Positions 12,116 through 23,029 of a DNA stretch of 64,000 bases are shown here, in pieces. Positions within the stretch are counted from its first letter, which is position 1. Each line of letters opens with the position of its first letter. The translations under genes and the position numbers were made by a program. Source of the DNA: Cycas panzhihuaensis (lineage: Eukaryota > Cycadophyta); the NCBI GenBank assembly GCA_023213395.1, contig CM041465.1, forward strand, positions 105,779,741-105,843,740, in the 5' to 3' direction. A model generated the notes under the pieces. It ran no database searches, was not told the DNA's origin, and saw only the letters and a list, made by a program, of their open reading frames with translations.

Positions 12116-13429
12116 TTATTCTAATTTGTGAGGATTCAATGTAATTTCTTTGTTAAAAACAACATCTCTGCTTACATAAATTTTATTAGTTTTTGGATCT
12201 ATGCATTTGTAGGCCTTTGAATTTTTACTGTAGCCTATTAAAATGCATTCTATGCGTTTTGCATCCAATTTGGACCTTCTTTTATTAGGAATATGTATAA
12301 ATGCTTGGCTGCCAAAAATTTTGAGAAGACTTACATTGGGTTTTTGTCCTGTCCAAGCTTCTTCTGGAGTGACATCCTTTAATACTTTTGTTGGACTTCT
12401 ATTTATCAGGTAGCATCTTTGTATTAAGCTCGCTTGATATGTTTTTGATATTTTGGTTCCATACATCATGCTTTGAGTCATTTCCATCAGAGTTCTATTC
12501 TTTTTTTCGGCCACTCCATTTGACTGAGAGGTGTAAGGAGTTGTAATCTATCTAAGAATCCCTTGATCCTTGTAGTAATTTAAAAACTCCTTTGATATAT
12601 ATTCCCCTCCTCCATCTGATCAGATGCATTTGATTTTCGTTCCTGATTTTAGCTCTGCTTCCACTTTGAATTCTTTAAATGTTTCAAAAACTTCTGATTT
12701 ATTATGCAGAAAATATACCCATACTTTCCGAGTGAAATCATCAATGAAAGTTAAAAAATATCTGCATCCATTAATTGTGAGAGGTGTAATTGGACCACAA
12801 ATATCTGTATGTATCAATTCTAATTTTGTCTGAGCTCTCCAAACGCTTTCTTTAAAAGGAAGTCTGTGCTGTTTTCCAAGTTGACAACCTTTACAAACAA
12901 ATTTATTTAATGAAATATTATGTAGACTATTAACCATTCCTAATTTTTCCATTTGTTTAAGTGTATCAATTGAGAGATGCTCATACCTTAAATGCCAAGC
13001 TTTATTATTAGATTTAGAAGCAGTACAAGCTTTTTCTTCTAGGTAAGGAAGTATAGGATCTAACGAGAGTTTGTAAAGATCATTACATCTGACTCCTTTT
13101 GTAATAATTTTCCCACCTCTCTTCATGTCTAGAATATAACAATTCCCTTCTTCATCGAAAATGGTTCTCAACCCTTTTTTGCTTGATTGAGAAATAAAGA
13201 GGAGATTCATTTTTAGATATGCTACAGATAGAACATTTCCAATTCTTTTTTCATTCCCATTCAGATTTACTAAGATAGTTCCAATCCCTTTTATATTAAG
13301 GGAATACTTGTCGCTTAGTTCTACTGATTTGTCCATATTGTAGGGTTTCATAGTTTTAAACCATTCTTCCTGACTTGTCATATGTTTGGAAGCTCCTGAG
13401 TCTATGTACCATATGTCTTTATCTTTCAT
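12116..13429 (-). pseudogene. Copia protease and integrase
   Basis: Protease shows the retropepsin site DSGASKHMTS at about 13405-13380. It is followed by the gag-pre-integrase zinc region (WHLRYEHLS near 13000, CKGCQLGKQHR near 12880) and the integrase core with HTDICGP (12815), FIDDFTRKVWVYFL and SDGGGE near 12610. Two in-frame stops, one before SDGGG (CGA-like to TGA) and one before ITTPYTS (CAG-like to TAG), interrupt an otherwise continuous frame to 12116. The frame is the same as gag. The catalytic Asp, Asp and Glu (VAEKKN) regions all remain visible, so loss is by nonsense rather than deletion. Confidence 0.92.
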
Positions 13430-13549
13430 ACCGGCAACTAACGCTGTGATGAAAGCTGTCTCTTCTTCCTCCTCCTCTTCGTCCTTCTCTTTGCTGTAGC
13501 CTCTAATGGGTCACTTTCCTTTCTGAATTTCACTTCGTCTTTATGGACA

Positions 13550-14389
13550 TTGATATGGATAGTGTCCACTTTATTTGCAATAGCAGCAAATATCAAAGAT
13601 TCTGCAACTACTGGCGAAGTGTCTGGTTCTTCCATAGTTGTAACAGAGCCTATTTTCTCTGCTCCATCCTTGCCCTCTAGAACTTTGCCAGCGTCCTCAT
13701 CCCCGGAAGTCTATTGTTCTGCTTTGTCCTCGAAATTGTTGTCTCCCTCTTGGCCCGAGATTCAGTCTGGACGCAAATGCATCCTCCAATTCTGTCATAT
13801 TTTTATACCTTTTGTTTCTCTGTTCTTGTCTAAGCAACAATCCTATCAATTCATCAAGAGTTAACTTGTCTAACCTATCACTGTCTGTGATAGTATTGAC
13901 AATTGTGTCAAATGACTTAGGTAACCTTGTGGTTACAATTTCTACCAGGTTTTGTTCAGAAATTAAACCTCCAGCACTTAAGAGATTATTTCTGATAGTA
14001 ATAATTTTATGCATAAAATTCTCTACCTCTTCATTTTCTTTCATTTGAAGCTTGTACAATTCTTCTTTGAGTGTAATTATTCTTGCCTTATTCTTTTGTC
14101 CATATAAATTTTCCAAGCATTTCCATATTTTAGACACCAGATTCAATTTTTCCATATAGACTAAAACTGGATTTGAAATTGACATTTTTAATGTGAGACT
14201 GGCCATATTATTTCTTTCAATCCAACTTCCTAGCTTATCATCACCAACTGAAGGACGTTTTTCTGTCCCTTCAGCAATTTCCCAAGGATTTTTCACCCTC
14301 AAAATGGTTTCTATCTTAATTTTCCATACATGATAGTTGGAACCAGTTAATTTTTCTGGTTCAGGTAGAGAAATGAGGGATGAAGACAT
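13550..14389 (-). pseudogene. Copia gag with two zinc knuckles
   Basis: Starts at 14389 (MSSSLISLPEPEKLTGSNY) and reads open for 230 residues with the copia gag signature (YHVWKIKIETIL, LYKLQMKENEEVENFMHKI, LLRQEQRN). A stop lies at about 13697. In the same frame beyond it come two zinc knuckles near 13655-13560: CYNYGRTRHFASSC, with the second Cys changed to Tyr, and CCYCK-stop-SGHYPYQC, with all four ligands kept. A longer-looking frame at 13635-13438 is an overlap in another frame. This gag shares its frame with protease and integrase, as expected for a single copia polyprotein. Confidence 0.88.
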
Positions 14390-15039
14390 TTTCTTCAGGT
14401 CAAAAGACAGAGTTTAGAGTCTATTCATACAGTTGTACATATTTTCGTACGGAACCCTAGGTGTATAGCCTAAATAAGAAAGTACCTCAAAATCGAGGTT
14501 TCTTAGTTGCCTATCTAAATCTGAAGTCAGTTTTTCAAAAACGTTTCTCAGAAGAGAGAAAACTGCTCTGGAAGGAAAAACGACGGGTAGGGCAGAAAAT
14601 TGATTTTTTTAAAAATCACTAGGAAAAACTCGAAATAAATCTTTGAATATAGATGCAAATTCAATGTATTGATACTAAGAAGGGTTTTTGACTAGAAATA
14701 CCCAATATTCTGAGAAAATCGTGAAGATTTTTGAGATGAATCCTCTAAAAATGTGCGGATTGGTTTCAGCTCGATTTGGCCTTGAAAATGACCTCAGATG
14801 ACTCAACTCTAGAAGAGAAATGTACTCAGCGTGCTTCGATCTACCTCCCCACCAAATTTCGCTGTGATCTGACACTTTTGAAAAAAACTCGTCCGTACAG
14901 GTCCATACAGGTTCGTACGATTCCGTATGCCAGAGCAATGATGAAGCAGATATCCTAACTGCCTTGTCTACTTCTTCTATCCTTGATGGAACTTCTAGAT
15001 AGGAGAAATTTTTCAAAAAAGATCAGTTTGGGCTGACCT

Positions 15040-15051
15040 GCTCTGATACCA
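15040..15051 (-). other. Primer binding site (initiator tRNA-Met)
   Basis: On the minus strand the 5' LTR end TTTTTCATCA is followed directly by TGGTATCAGAGC, the classic plant copia PBS complementary to the initiator Met tRNA 3' end. Confidence 0.95.
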
Positions 15052-15279
15052 TGATGAAAAACAGAGCAAAGACTGATTTGAATTAAATAGAGAAGAGAAG
15101 TATTTTTCTTATTGAGATTCAACCTTCTTAAGTATACATCAACAATGTGATGGTTACAACCTCTGATGTAACCAATCACTCTGATACTGCCAAGTGGCAC
15201 CATCTTACACTATGACTATATTGAGGGTGGTCTTAACATGACCCCCTTTCATACCTAGATAAAACATTATATCTTAACA
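15052..15279 (-). repeat. 5' LTR of the full-length copia element
   Basis: 228 bp, TG...CA, paired with 10041-10268. The five differences between the copies are all C/T or G/A transitions. Confidence 0.95.
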
Positions 15280-15284
15280 TATTT

Positions 15285-15440
15285 AATGTTCCATCAAAAA
15301 GTAGGATGGATATTTTGGCATCTAGTTTAAATTATGGCTACGATAAAGGAATTGCCGTAGGAGCTTGTTGGTGTAGCAACTATTGGAACATAATCTTCAT
15401 GTTGTTGACTAGGTTCTGTTAAAAGGTTTGTGGGTCTTGC
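15285..15440 (-). pseudogene. N-terminal gag piece of the split Ty3 element
   Basis: Minus-strand translation just right of the copia insertion ends in an ISILLFDGTLN-like phrase (with stops and frame damage) that joins across the TATTT target site to DKLDDWLRTLEAYSKTQQ at 10040-9950. The insertion therefore landed inside the gag of the older Ty3 element. The upstream limit of gag is not clear. Confidence 0.65.
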
Positions 15441-15649
15441 CACTATTCCTGCAACTCTTATGCAAAATGCTTTGAGAAGTCTGGGTGGAACTATTTTTGA
15501 TCATGAGACATAGTTGGTGGGGTACACTTGCTTAGGAAGGTCTTTTGGCAATATGCCCACATAGTAATGCTAAAGAGGTATATTCCTATTTGGATGATTT
15601 AAAGTACACCTATCTATAAAGGCTTATGGTCATATACTCATGAGCCCCT

Positions 15650-15692
15650 CCCCCCCCCCCCCCCCCCCCCCCCCGGGCTCTCTCTCTCTCTC
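15650..15692. repeat. Poly-C tract followed by (CT)n
   Basis: A run of 25 C (15650-15674), then GGG and about eight CT units. The surrounding 15441-16400 holds no recognisable gene. Confidence 0.9.
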
Positions 15693-16405
15693 TTTAATTA
15701 ATAATATAATTAAATAGATTGCAAGCGTAAGTGATTGACACAAAGTGATCTTAAGGCCCAATAAAAGAAGGGGTGGGGGGGCGGAAAAATAAAATAAAAT
15801 TAAAGGGATTAAACTTCCATTTAAATGATTCAATTACTTTAAAAAAAGATAAACTAATGTTATAAAGTTTAATTTACTTTAGAATATACTAAGAATATTC
15901 CTTTTCTAATAACTCGAAGTCACAAAACATTATAAGGCTCAAAAAATACTTCAATAGTTATGCAACCAAGCAATTTTTCATACTCTCATAAGCACATTCT
16001 AAGCAATACAAATATCAGAACCTTCTCAAATTTTGTAGGTGAGTCTGTCAGGCAGTGATAATTGATATGAGTAGCCATGTGCTAGGGTTTTGTCAGCTAG
16101 AGGATGAATACCCTCATGTCAAACTTTGCCAAGGGTGCACGATAATTATATAAGTCCATACTAAAAAATTCAATTGAATGTCAATAATATCTTACCATTC
16201 GTAATTGGAAAGGAGATGTTGGGAGCAAGGCAAGTACACAAATGCTTGGAAGCAACAATAAAACTGTGGAAGATGGCATCAAGAGTGAACCGCCAAAGTC
16301 AAAGTTGTCCATTATGGAGTCATATGATAGGAAAAAGAGCTACTTAGATCGAAGGAAATTGTCCAAGATATAAGTCACTAGAAGATAGAGGAGGCGAATC
16401 TAGAA

Positions 16406-16870
16406 GCTCTGATACCAATTTATGTGAGGACATTAAGAGGTGAGTGGAATAAAGAGAGCAAGAGAAAAGAATGCAAGACTCTAGACTATATTATTTCATT
16501 GAATCCTTCAAGTGTAAATACATGAGTAGGAGATCTGTAGGAGGGACACTTGTTGTCCATGCATTACATGCTATTTGTACATTAGAGAATAAGAAAGGAA
16601 CCAAAAAGGAATAAAGAATGAAGAAATAAAAAAGAATAATGAAAGAAAGAATAAAGAAAGAGTAAAGAATAAAGAAAGAGTAAAGAATAAAGAATAACGA
16701 CTACTCATCATGTTGTGAGCTACCTTTATAGGGTTGATCCTCAATGGTTAGTGAGTTCTACTACACTTTTCTAGCATGAACACTAATACACAACAAGCAA
16801 TTGGAAACCATAATAGTATGCATAATGTTAATGAAGTATATTAAGAGAGATTTGTTACCAAACAAAACAA
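16406..16870 (-). mobile_element. LTR with adjacent Met-tRNA primer site (right end uncertain)
   Basis: On the minus strand an LTR ending CTCACA (plus-strand TGTGAGGA at 16423) is followed four to five bases later by TTGGTATCAGAGC (PBS, 16406-16418). A TATA-like CCTATAAAGG on the minus strand lies at about 16720-16729. The upstream LTR end is placed near 16870 only by approximate size. The interior would lie at 15700-16400, where I could not recognise gag. A matching 3' LTR was not found. Confidence 0.6.
16608..16697. repeat. AAAGAATA-type simple repeat
   Basis: Purine-rich degenerate tandem repeat built of GAATAAAGAAAGAGTAAA units, within the LTR at 16423-16870. Confidence 0.85.
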
Positions 16871-17177
16871 CATTTATGTTCTTCCATATGCAATCTATAA
16901 TCTCTACCTAGTGAATGTCCCAAGCAATAAAAAATGTCTAGGACAAGACTTTGTTATCACCCAATAAGACTAGATTCTAACCAAATGTCTTAAATGTGAT
17001 TAGATTAATAAACTTATACACCTAACTCTAGGCAAAGTTTGCTAAGGGTCACTAACAAAATAAGTGAATAAGGAATTCCAATTGACCACAAATGGGATAC
17101 ATAAGGTCTACTTGCCTAAATTTGACCAACCTATCTTTAATAGCTAAGCCACTATGGATCAAAGACCAAGTAAATAA

Positions 17178-18790
17178 ATTTTTTTTTTTGGGTTCAAGTG
17201 GGGCTCTCCACGATCTTTCAAACCTCCCTATTCAAATACTCTCATTGCTAAAACATCTCTAAATCTTGTTTAGCTTGTTCCTAATTGATCTCCTTGGAGA
17301 CAACAATTTATACATATGGGAAAAAGAAAATTTGGTGGCCATCATTTAGATTATGAAGTGACAACTATATTGGGTATCTAAAATGCTAAGAAGTGGTTTT
17401 AGATTTCTTTCACGATGAACTTGTAAGAGTTCTTGTGTCTAAGTCCTTGTTTGATCTTTGACCATGATTTCTAGTGCCCTTTAGTAGCATCAAAAGGCTA
17501 TTCAATACTGGGTAATCCCTTATTGTATGGACTTTTGGCATTATTGTATAGCCTTTTAGCCTCAAACTAGGGGAGTTGACCAAGGTAGTAACCATTCTTT
17601 TAAGTAAGCAACAACCACTATAGTAAATATTCTTAGATTAGTAACCTCTTCCTTGGTTCCTCTCCATGACATATCAAGAGCTTCCCACAGTCTTCTCATT
17701 CATCTCAAATGGTTTTTAAAATGTGTAAGCCACCAACCTTAACATGAGTTTGTGAAATGATGGTTGTCTATAAGGAGAGAGTAAATTTCTTCTATCTTAA
17801 GGGGTGAGAAGAGGTTAAGTTATTTTTGATTAGTTCCTTCCAAGATTTCTCTCCCTCTCTAGCTTTAACAAGACACTTAGCATAGATAACTCTACCTTGT
17901 TAGTTGATGTCAATGAAATCTAGTCCCCATTTACTCTAAATTGGTAATAAATATGTCTTTCCACTCTATTGAATTATTTTCGATCTTCTCTAGGTGACCA
18001 TAAGGAGGACCTAAGAAGCTAAATCAATTTGCAATATGCAACACTAGAGGGAACTTAACATGAGGAATAACATGCATTTGTGGCAATAAGGACCATGGTA
18101 TATACTTGAAATATGCTAACTAGAGAGAGATACTTAGAGGTCCACCTAGATAGCTTTGTCCAACTCTGTTTTCAACATACTCTCACATCTCTAGCAATGA
18201 GGTTTCTTACCCAAATGGGATGCCCAAGAACTTAAAACTTCCCTTGGTTTAATCTGAGTATAATTATATTAGGATAACTAGTTGGGAGTATCTCTAGGAG
18301 ATTGGATGTAGCAAGCTAGCACTCTTGATTGAATTTTAGGGTTTGAGGTGAGACAAAAGATATGAATAATCTCAAGGGTTTAATTTATGCAGCGAAGCTT
18401 AGCTTGGATAATGAGTAAGGACTTGTTAGCAAAATATACATCAATCATTTGCCTCCCAATCATCCTAAGTAGATAAATTCATTTGATAAGGCCTTAGTAA
18501 ACTCTATTTTGAAAGAGACATCCTAGGGCATTAACAACAAGAATGTATAATACCAAGGTAAGGGGGAATCCCTATCTAATGGATCTACTAATTGAGTGCA
18601 TGGTTGTTCCATTGAGGGAGAATTTGGCTAAGGCATTAACAAAGAGGCCTTCACCATCCTAGTAAATACCCCTCCCAAATCCAAGAGTACTCAATATCTT
18701 CATAATGAAGGGCCATTCAACCCTGTTATAAGCCCTTTCAAAGTCAATTTTCAGTGAGCTTAGAAAAAATAGTATAAAACCAATTTGTGT
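17178..18790 (-). pseudogene. LINE reverse transcriptase remnant
   Basis: Minus-strand translation at 18760-18690 gives LSSLKIDFERAYNRVEW followed by FIMKILSTLGFG, the classic non-LTR RT block. Next come FSLNGTTMHSISRSIR then GFPLTLVLYIL (about 18625-18550, the conserved NG and RQG-PLSP block with R kept and Q changed to stop) and a YFANKSLLI stretch near 18440 corresponding to the FADD box, with its second Asp lost. In-frame stops are frequent. A plus-strand run of 11 T at 17179-17189 could be the poly(A) tail and would set the 3' end. No endonuclease domain was recognised, so the copy is probably 5'-truncated. Confidence 0.75.
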
Positions 18791-20640
18791 TATATTATTT
18801 TCCTCCACTTATTAGAGTTGTGGTTTCATTGGCCTACCATACGAATAATTCTTATACTTAAATTAGTGATCATCCATAATGTTTGTTTTTTTTTCTTTAT
18901 ATTCATTAATAACCTCTAAGCCTTTATGCATGATTGTAACTCCTCCATATCAAAATGACCAATTCCTACAATTGCTTCCATTGTCTACTCTTGGATATTT
19001 TCAACATCAATAACTACTTGGCAATTAACCAAACTAATGTTATCCTTACATGTGGTTATTTTAGTGCATTTAAGCCTTGAGGGAAGATTAATTTCATTTT
19101 CAATTTCTTATTCCTTACTAACCAATAATTGTTTAGGTGATTAAACAAACTTGATTTACGATGATTCATCCTTATTGCTAGTTTCCATCAAAACACCAAA
19201 ATTTTGCCAGATTTTGGAATGTTTGATTGAGTGAAGAACAAACCCCATCTTATAAATACTTTCATATTTTGTTTAATAGTTTCATACATTGTTCGATATA
19301 ATCCACCCATTTCTCCTCAAGTATTAGTGTCAATAGGGAAAATTACTTATTGAATTTGATTTTAACATCTTTATGAATTGTGCATTATCTTATTAGCAAT
19401 AAGATGTGACTCATGAAATTTATTAAATAACTCTCTTATTTTTCGTTTTTAACCCAATGGTTCTCCATGAAGCGGGTTCCTAAATATGTCATGTAATTAG
19501 TCAATACATTTGCCTCTAAATCTTCTTTTCAACATAATCAATGTTAGTGCATTTTGACTCCATATGATAAAATTATTCTAAAAAAAGTGATCGTACGTTA
19601 TAGAAAACAATTTTTTATTAAAAGACATTTGACTTTAGCACTTCATCATTTAGCACATGGTCATGCGTTTATTCATGTGACCATCTCATCAAAAAAGAGG
19701 CTTAAGGACAGATTTGAAGATAGATTACGAAATACTTAGATTTAACAATATGTTTGCAAAAGAAAACAAAATTCTTAATTATTTCCTCTGGCATCTTCAA
19801 AGCCAGATGTTGTGATCAAAACCAAAACCACCCTCACCCATGCATATACCAAATACCAACTAAAACCTCAATATCTAAACCATATAAGAAATTGCCTCTA
19901 TCATCAAATCATCAACATCTCACAACAAGATACTCCATTGCTGCTCTTTGTTAAGGAGGTCTCTTCTTAGGAGGTCCAAAGGGAGGATATCATAACTTGG
20001 CTACTTCTTACTAGTGCTCCTAATTGTAAGGATCCACCACGCATCTCCCAATCTAGAAGAACCTCATGCAAGACACATACCATAGCATCCTAATAGTCCC
20101 TAAATCCATGGACGCAAATGAAGGCCAACCATCTAATAGATCAAAAAAGAGCATGTAATCAACAATAATAACATGGTATGAACCTAAACACCTAGACACA
20201 GAACACAAAAGCTATTGTCAAACCATGGACTAGAAGATCTCATAAAAAACATCAAACACATAAAGAGCATTAAGATCGATGAGCCACTTTATTTCCTTTT
20301 TCCTCAAGAATTGGACAAAGAAAGACCTTCACACTTTATATGGTAAGGATTATCCAAAGACTTATCCCAATTCCTTCCATTAATAATTCCTAAAAGGTGC
20401 TAAAGGGAGAGAAATGAAAGCCTAGGTTATGGAAACAACTACAATGGTACCAAAGGGAATTGCAGCCAATAATCAGTAGAGAAAAGCTACTATGTTCAAT
20501 ATGAAATTAATTCCAAAGCATATAGATAGAAAAAGAGAAGCCATAAGAGCTATTGAATTTACCCAATGCTTACCATCATTATGTGGATATAGGCCTTTAC
20601 TCACACAACCAGATATAAATGATGTAAGAGTATAGCAAAT
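18791..20640. other. No gene or clear repeat seen
   Basis: AT-rich sequence with only short open frames lacking recognisable motifs. It could include 5' parts of the LINE at 17178-18790, but nothing supports this directly. Confidence 0.4.
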
Positions 20641-20642
20641 GA

Positions 20643-20702
20643 TGAATGTTATTTCAATCGCTCCACAACTAATGAATGTTATTTTAATCGCTCCATAACT
20701 GA
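20643..20702. repeat. Tandem duplication of 30 bp
   Basis: Two adjacent 30-bp units with core TGAATGTTATTTCAATCGCT (20643-20672 and 20673-20702), differing at a few positions. Confidence 0.9.
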
Positions 20703-21038
20703 TATACTACATGCCAATGATTGCTAATGTGATGACTAGAAACACAAGCATGGCAAGTTGTGCCCTAATATCCAATAATGCTATCAAGGTAACCGGGTTT
20801 TAGGATGCCTTAAGTAACAAGTCCAATGGGCTTTAGTTCTTTGAAATAGCCTTGTATAGGTATCCCCAATACCCTTTAATAGAACTATTGTGATTGTTAT
20901 TTCTCCTCTCCATTATGCATTAAGTCCATCATAGGAATCGCCCAATGAATTTCTCAATAAAGAGGCTTGAAACAAGCTTCTGGAAGCATCGTTGAGTGAT
21001 TAGGATGCTCCTAGTAGTAACAGATGTAATTGCTCTAG

Positions 21039-21338
21039 CCTCATGGGGTTGGGTGGATTGGTAAGATGTGGTGCTTACTAAGGAGATACCTAGGTTCAAA
21101 ACTCATGAGATCAAGGCATTTCTATAGAGAAGTAGTCTGACTGGCATCCACTATTGCAAAGATAGTAGTCTGACCAAAGTCTATTAAGTGTGTGCCAGTT
21201 GTACGATGGCCTTATGAACTCCAAGTGTGGCCAATACAAAGGCAATATGAAAACCTGGATCTCGAGGTTCCCCCTTCCTTTAGAACTTTGTACTAAGGGT
21301 GGCTAGAAGTTCTCCTCTAGATATCAAAAAAAATAAAA
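21039..21338 (+). mobile_element. SINE (tRNA-derived type) with target duplication
   Basis: A 300-bp unit flanked by a 17-bp direct repeat, AGATGTAATTGCTCTAG at 21022-21038 and AGATATAATTGCTCTAG at 21339-21355 (one mismatch). The 5' part has a polymerase III box A-like stretch (TGGGTGGATTGGTAAGA, about 21051-21067) and a box B-like GGTTCAAAACTC at about 21092-21103, in tRNA-like spacing. The 3' end is A-rich (CAAAAAAAATAAAA). I did not identify the parental tRNA or a second copy in this window. Confidence 0.85.
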
Positions 21339-21355
21339 AGATATAATTGCTCTAG

Positions 21356-22557
21356 TGTATGTACAAAAAGGTAGACCCATATTCTATAATTTCTCCCATT
21401 CTTATATGGCTAGGTATGGCAATATGTAAGATGGAGCCAACCTTCAAAAACTCCTTGAGCAAATTTGCAAGCATCCCCTCCCCTATAGTTTTATTTCTTA
21501 AAATCTGGCTAATCAATTTTAGTGTAATGGAACTACCTGGGATCTTGTCTTCTAGCTTTCTCACCTAGGTGTGCAAATGGGTACTCCATTTAGTCATGAC
21601 TTCTCCCTCTCAGGCATCTTCTTATTTTAAACTCATACCTTCAAAACTCATTGCAAGAGTATATATCCATGTCAACTTATGAGGTTTCATCTTTGTTATT
21701 TGATGACAAAAACTTGTGAAGAGTAGTCATGGCATCCAAGTATTCCATCATAACACCATTGCTAGAATATGTGGTTAGCAGTGGAATCAACGTAAAATTA
21801 TCCTTTTGGTTTACTGATGTACCACTTTGGAAGCTCTCAGAGAATAACTTGTCAATGTCCTTGTTGGAGTCCATGGCCAATAAATCATTTATAAAGGAAA
21901 ATTCATAATTGCTACTAGTGAAGGTAATACTCTTAATAAGAGATTTTCACAAAGACCCATATTTTTTGTGCTTTAGACTACACTTCTTAGAATTTGAAGT
22001 GTCTAAGAAAAAATTTCAATGCGTGGATCTACTCAATACCATTATTAAATGAATGTTTGGGAAGCTTGGGGTCATCGACTAATGACAAAAGATGATTTCT
22101 GTGGACTTGATGGATTTTGTATTTAAGGGAAAATGCATAGGGTGATGAGGAATGCTTGTTGAAGAAGGAACCAAATAACAAGTGTTGCTCAGTCAATACA
22201 CCTGACATTTTGGTGTAAAATTTAAATCCACTCCTCAAGAAAAATGAAAAAAAAAAAAATTTGTAGTATGTAAGAGATAAACTTGGTCTATTGATACACT
22301 TCACCAAAATATACCATGGCTAGATTGACTCATCCCAACCATTCTATACTTGATTTGCTTATTCTATTACTATCAAACATGATTAATCTTTTATATCCTT
22401 ATGAACCAAAGATGACAGAGCATGATAGATGGAATGAAGAATAGAAGGGAGAAACTTACAAAAGAGAAGGAGAAGAATGGATTGCATTAGTGACAAGGAG
22501 GGCACAACTCAGATGAGCGAGAAACCATTTTATTTCCTCCCATGATGCCAAGATAAA
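21356..22557 (-). other. Probable internal region of the next LTR element; no protein recognised
   Basis: Lies downstream (minus strand) of the LTR and primer site at 22558-22859. Short minus-strand frames exist (21880-21677, MAMDSNKDIDKLFSESF; 21564-21352) but show no family motif I recognise. The first frame after the primer site reads MGGNKMVSRSSELCPPC and then stops. The SINE at 21039-21338 inserted at its left edge. Confidence 0.4.
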
Positions 22558-22859
22558 GGCTTTGATACCATGTTGAAAATACATGTATGAGGTTAAAAAA
22601 TATGTAAACAATAAACAAACAAAATAATGAAGTATGTACAAAAGAGGAAAAAAACTTATGGGAAATGATCATCTCCAATTATTGTAATGTGTATGAATAT
22701 GTATTTATAGTACACTGTCACCTCACGATTGTTCAATCATACATGAGAACTGTTATAACTACCACATGGTCAAGTGTGCATATGCACACACCTTAATGAC
22801 ACTAATTTAAAGATTAGATAAGTTAAAGGGGGTCTCCTAATATTACTCAATATACCACA
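22558..22859 (-). mobile_element. LTR (289 bp) with primer binding site
   Basis: On the minus strand the sequence runs from TGTGGTATATTGAG (22859) to ATTTTCAACA (22571), a TG...CA LTR of 289 bp. It is followed without spacer by TGGTATCAAAGCC (22558-22570), an initiator Met-tRNA type PBS. A TATA-like ACTATAAATAC lies near 22700-22710. No partner LTR was found. Confidence 0.75.
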
Positions 22860-23029
22860 ATAAATATTATTTTAATAATCCCTTTAAGACTCTTACTTTA
22901 GTCATTCCATTCCTATTTTTCTACATTGAGTTCATCATTTTGGGATCATTTAGGAGTTGGGTGGAATAACTTTATTAGGTTAGGCACATATATATGACAA
23001 TATTTGGGTCTTATGTACCCTAGCGATAC

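Larger units (their letters stand above)
10041..15279 (-). mobile_element. Full-length Ty1/copia retrotransposon, nested in Ty3 gag
   Basis: A 5,239-bp element with two 228-bp LTRs (10041-10268 and 15052-15279), each TG...CA, flanked by the target duplication TATTT (10036-10040 and 15280-15284). A primer site complementary to initiator tRNA-Met adjoins the 5' LTR and a purine tract adjoins the 3' LTR. Gag, zinc knuckles, protease and integrase lie in one minus-strand frame with only nonsense changes; the frame then shifts before RT. The LTRs differ at five positions, all transitions, so this is the youngest well-defined insertion in the window. It interrupts the gag of the surrounding Ty3 element. 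Confidence 0.95.

Noticed and set aside
13438-13635. 65-codon minus-strand frame rich in Lys/Arg
   Set aside because: It overlaps the copia zinc knuckles, which are in the gag-protease frame. The frame starting at 13635 is a shadow.
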